In this document: in pieces, positions 5,182 through 6,594 of the stretch
How positions within the stretch are numbered: the stretch's first letter is position 1
Layout of the letters: each line of letters opens with the position of its first letter
Made by a program: the position numbers and the translations under genes
Assembly (NCBI GenBank): GCA_002067405.1
Contig: MVRP01000219.1
Coordinates: forward strand, 1-6,594
Origin: Syntrophorhabdaceae bacterium PtaU1.Bin034
GTDB taxonomy: Bacteria > Desulfobacterota_G > Syntrophorhabdia > Syntrophorhabdales > WCHB1-27
DNA: 6,594 nt
Direction of reading: 5' to 3'
The notes under the pieces: model-generated
The model's input: the letters and a program-made list of their open reading frames with translations, nothing else
The model's database searches: none
Told to the model about the DNA's origin: nothing

Positions 5182-6252
5182 CTATCCCACGCGCATATGC
5201 TTCCGCACCCATTCAGGAATCGAGGAAAGCCTGTAGTAAGAACTCATGGTATGGAAACAGGTCGATGAACAAAAGGGCATGCACCGTTGCTTCAGGTTGT
5301 CCAGTTCTTCCCTGTTGAAGCGAGGTTCTCCAATACGGCCCCAGTTATGATCGTAACAGATCATATCGAAACAAGGAGAGAGGGTGCCATCCGTACGGAT
5401 AAGGGCTCCGTTCTGCCCTGCCCTGCATCCCCAGGTCTTTATACCTCCCCGCATCCTATTCTTGAAGGCCCGCAGGTGCTCGATCGAATTCACCATGGGC
5501 CAGCCCCGTCGCTGCTTCTTGATGAGCCAATCAATCAGGTCCTCAGCCTCTTCGTACCTGTCAGGCGTCACGAATAGGGCTGCTTCCCGGTGTTTGTAAT
5601 GCTCGGTATTGACGAAATCGTGAGGCGGTTCGTTTAGGTGATAATCGGTCCCGATATTGTTCTGATGGGCGATCTCCGTGAGGAGCTTCACGTCCTTCAG
5701 GTTCGTTCCGCAGATATTGATATTGAAGAAGACGAGGTATCCGTATTTCTCTTGTTGTTGCACAAGGTACCGGAATTGCGGCTCGATGGCCAGGAGCGCC
5801 TTCGGCAGGCCCTTCCTGGGCGCTATACAATCGACGGCCATGTTGACCGCAGCCACCCCGGCCTTGCCCATCTCGTCGATGAACTCCTTGTCCATGAGAT
5901 ACCCGTTTGTCGGCAGGTACATGAAGCAGTCGTTCTCCGACCCGTAGCGTATCACCTCCAGGATAAAGTCCTTTCGAAGAAGCGGTTCCCCTCCCATTAT
6001 CGGGATCACCCGGCAGCCGAGGGATTTGAGCCAGTCAATGGCGGCAAAGGCTGTGTCCACGCTCATACCGCCTCCATTATTGTCATATTGATGACAGTAA
6101 TGGCAGTCGATATTACATTTCCAGTCCGTGAAGAGGTAACAGAGCACCGGGCGGAACTCGTCGCTGTGAATCCTGGAATTGATGTACGGTACCACCCAGG
6201 AGCGAAAAGCCCGTGATCCATTTCGAAACTTGTAGCCGAAGCCATTCACCAT
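5182..6252 (-). CDS. Radical SAM protein with SPASM-like C-terminal cysteines (356 aa)
   Basis: Radical S-adenosylmethionine enzyme: a [4Fe-4S] cluster would be held by C46, C50 and C53 (KCNIDCHYC) and cleave SAM to a 5'-deoxyadenosyl radical. GGEP at 87-90 binds the SAM amino group; YLPTNGYLMD follows near 112-121. After the barrel, C276-x12-G289-x4-C294 fits the first part of a SPASM/twitch domain (CX9-15GX4C), followed by C299 and by C324-x3-C328-x3-C332 (CMPFCSSTCFHT), enough to hold at least one auxiliary cluster. SPASM proteins mostly modify ribosomal peptides or activate other enzymes, but no precursor peptide, RRE domain or protease partner is visible, so the substrate is unknown. GGAGG lies eight bases before the ATG. 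It probably shares a transcript with the 74-residue gene 63 bases upstream. The oxygen-sensitive clusters fit an anaerobe. Confidence 0.9.
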   Translation of the reverse strand: MVNGFGYKFRNGSRAFRSWVVPYINSRIHSDEFRPVLCYLFTDWKCNIDCHYCHQYDNNGGGMSVDTAFAAIDWLKSLGCRVIPIMGGEPLLRKDFILEVIRYGSENDCFMYLPTNGYLMDKEFIDEMGKAGVAAVNMAVDCIAPRKGLPKALLAIEPQFRYLVQQQEKYGYLVFFNINICGTNLKDVKLLTEIAHQNNIGTDYHLNEPPHDFVNTEHYKHREAALFVTPDRYEEAEDLIDWLIKKQRRGWPMVNSIEHLRAFKNRMRGGIKTWGCRAGQNGALIRTDGTLSPCFDMICYDHNWGRIGEPRFNREELDNLKQRCMPFCSSTCFHTMSSYYRLSSIPEWVRKHMRVG

Positions 6253-6315
6253 GACCGCATCCTCCGAAAGGACAAACGCTCAACCGGGGACAAACAAGGC
6301 TCCGATTGCCGACAA

Positions 6316-6540
6316 TCACTCCTCAAAAGAGACACCTGCCCGTGGATCGGGACGCCTATCCGAGAAACGACCGGGAACAACCCCGACGGGTCGTATGGTC
6401 TCCTTTTTCATGATTGTCTCCAAAAGGTCGAGACCTTCCGCTGCCCTGATTCTGAAGTCCTCCGCATCGCGGAGACATAAGAACGGACGATCCCTCATCT
6501 CTTCGATCAATTTTCTCAATTTTTGGAGTTCAGACAACAT
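6316..6540 (-). CDS. Small hypothetical protein (74 aa)
   Basis: Unrecognised. The N-terminal 45 residues look alpha-helical and charged (MLSELQKLRKLIEEMRDRPF, then AAEGLDLLETIMKK at 33-46), compatible with a short coiled coil; the C-terminal third is rich in R, P, G and D and looks disordered. It has one cysteine (C22), no signal peptide and no membrane segment. The ATG at 6538-6540 is the only start codon after the in-frame TAA at 6550-6552; GAGGAGGT lies about 12 bases upstream, slightly far but strong. It precedes the radical SAM gene by 63 bases on the same strand, so co-transcription is likely. A role as partner or substrate of that enzyme is possible but unsupported by any recognisable leader or core motif. 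Confidence 0.55.
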   Translation of the reverse strand: MLSELQKLRKLIEEMRDRPFLCLRDAEDFRIRAAEGLDLLETIMKKETIRPVGVVPGRFSDRRPDPRAGVSFEE

Positions 6541-6549
6541 CTCGCCGGG

Positions 6550-6594
6550 TTAACCTCCTCTCGCCACTTTACTCATTATTCTCTCTGGCCCTTG
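6550..6594 (-). CDS. Possible C-terminal end of an upstream gene (partial)
   Basis: The minus strand is open from the right edge for 14 codons (ending MSKVARGG) to a TAA at 6550-6552. That TAA sits next to the GAGGAGGT used by the 74-residue gene, an arrangement common between co-transcribed genes. Fourteen open codons are easily met by chance, and the other two frames close, so this is a weak call. Confidence 0.2.
   Translation of the reverse strand, partial: QGPERIMSKVARGG

Noticed and set aside
5638..6216. Plus-strand frame of 192 codons inside the radical SAM gene
   Set aside because: Antisense shadow of a gene with complete radical SAM motifs.
1..6594. Search for tRNA, rRNA, CRISPR repeats, insertion-sequence ends or an integrase
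   Set aside because: None seen by eye; mobility is therefore argued only from gene content and the hsp20 relic.

Overview
The window looks like a chromosomal proteostasis (heat- and stress-tolerance) block from a moderately GC-rich Gram-negative anaerobe. Desulfobacterota (old Deltaproteobacteria) is my best guess, from the flavour of the Hsp20 and radical SAM proteins, strong AAGGAGGT ribosome sites and CIRCE/HrcA-type control. The taxonomic call is inference and weak.

Left part (1-1711, minus strand): four consecutive small heat-shock protein (Hsp20/alpha-crystallin) genes separated by only 11-26 bases, each with its own strong Shine-Dalgarno. The most distal gene runs off the left edge. 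They form one operon read right to left. Its leader carries a good sigma70-type promoter (TTGCGC, 17 bases, TATATT on the minus strand) with a CIRCE-like inverted repeat (15 of 18 arm positions, correct 9-base spacer) directly at the predicted transcription start, so HrcA repression is likely. A compact J-domain protein is read divergently (2036-2734, plus). It has an HPD J domain, a shrunken two-motif CxxCxG zinc finger and a single C-terminal beta domain. A poorer CIRCE-like site overlaps its putative promoter.

Middle (2735-3912): about 300 bases with no convincing gene, then a minus-strand metallo-beta-lactamase-fold hydrolase of the glyoxalase-II-like type, then a 233-base divergent spacer.

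Right part: a plus-strand membrane-anchored HtrA/DegP-type serine protease with one PDZ domain (3913-5037). It converges on a minus-strand group: an unrecognised 74-residue protein, a radical SAM protein with SPASM-like C-terminal cysteines, and, 18 bases after the radical SAM stop, a short open frame (5032-5163). The start and ribosome-site region of that frame is a near copy of the second hsp20 gene (41 of 47 bases identical, all six differences transitions). I read this as the remnant of a fifth hsp20 gene cut off where the protease gene now ends.

How it fits together: Hsp20 holdases and a J-domain co-chaperone would handle cytoplasmic unfolded protein, and the DegP-like protease would handle the envelope. 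The gene mix, and from memory the protease sequence itself, recall the transmissible locus of heat resistance/stress tolerance (LHR/TLST) of other Proteobacteria. No integrase, insertion sequence, attachment site, RNA gene or CRISPR array is visible. The MBL hydrolase and the radical SAM enzyme are the parts whose role here is unexplained.
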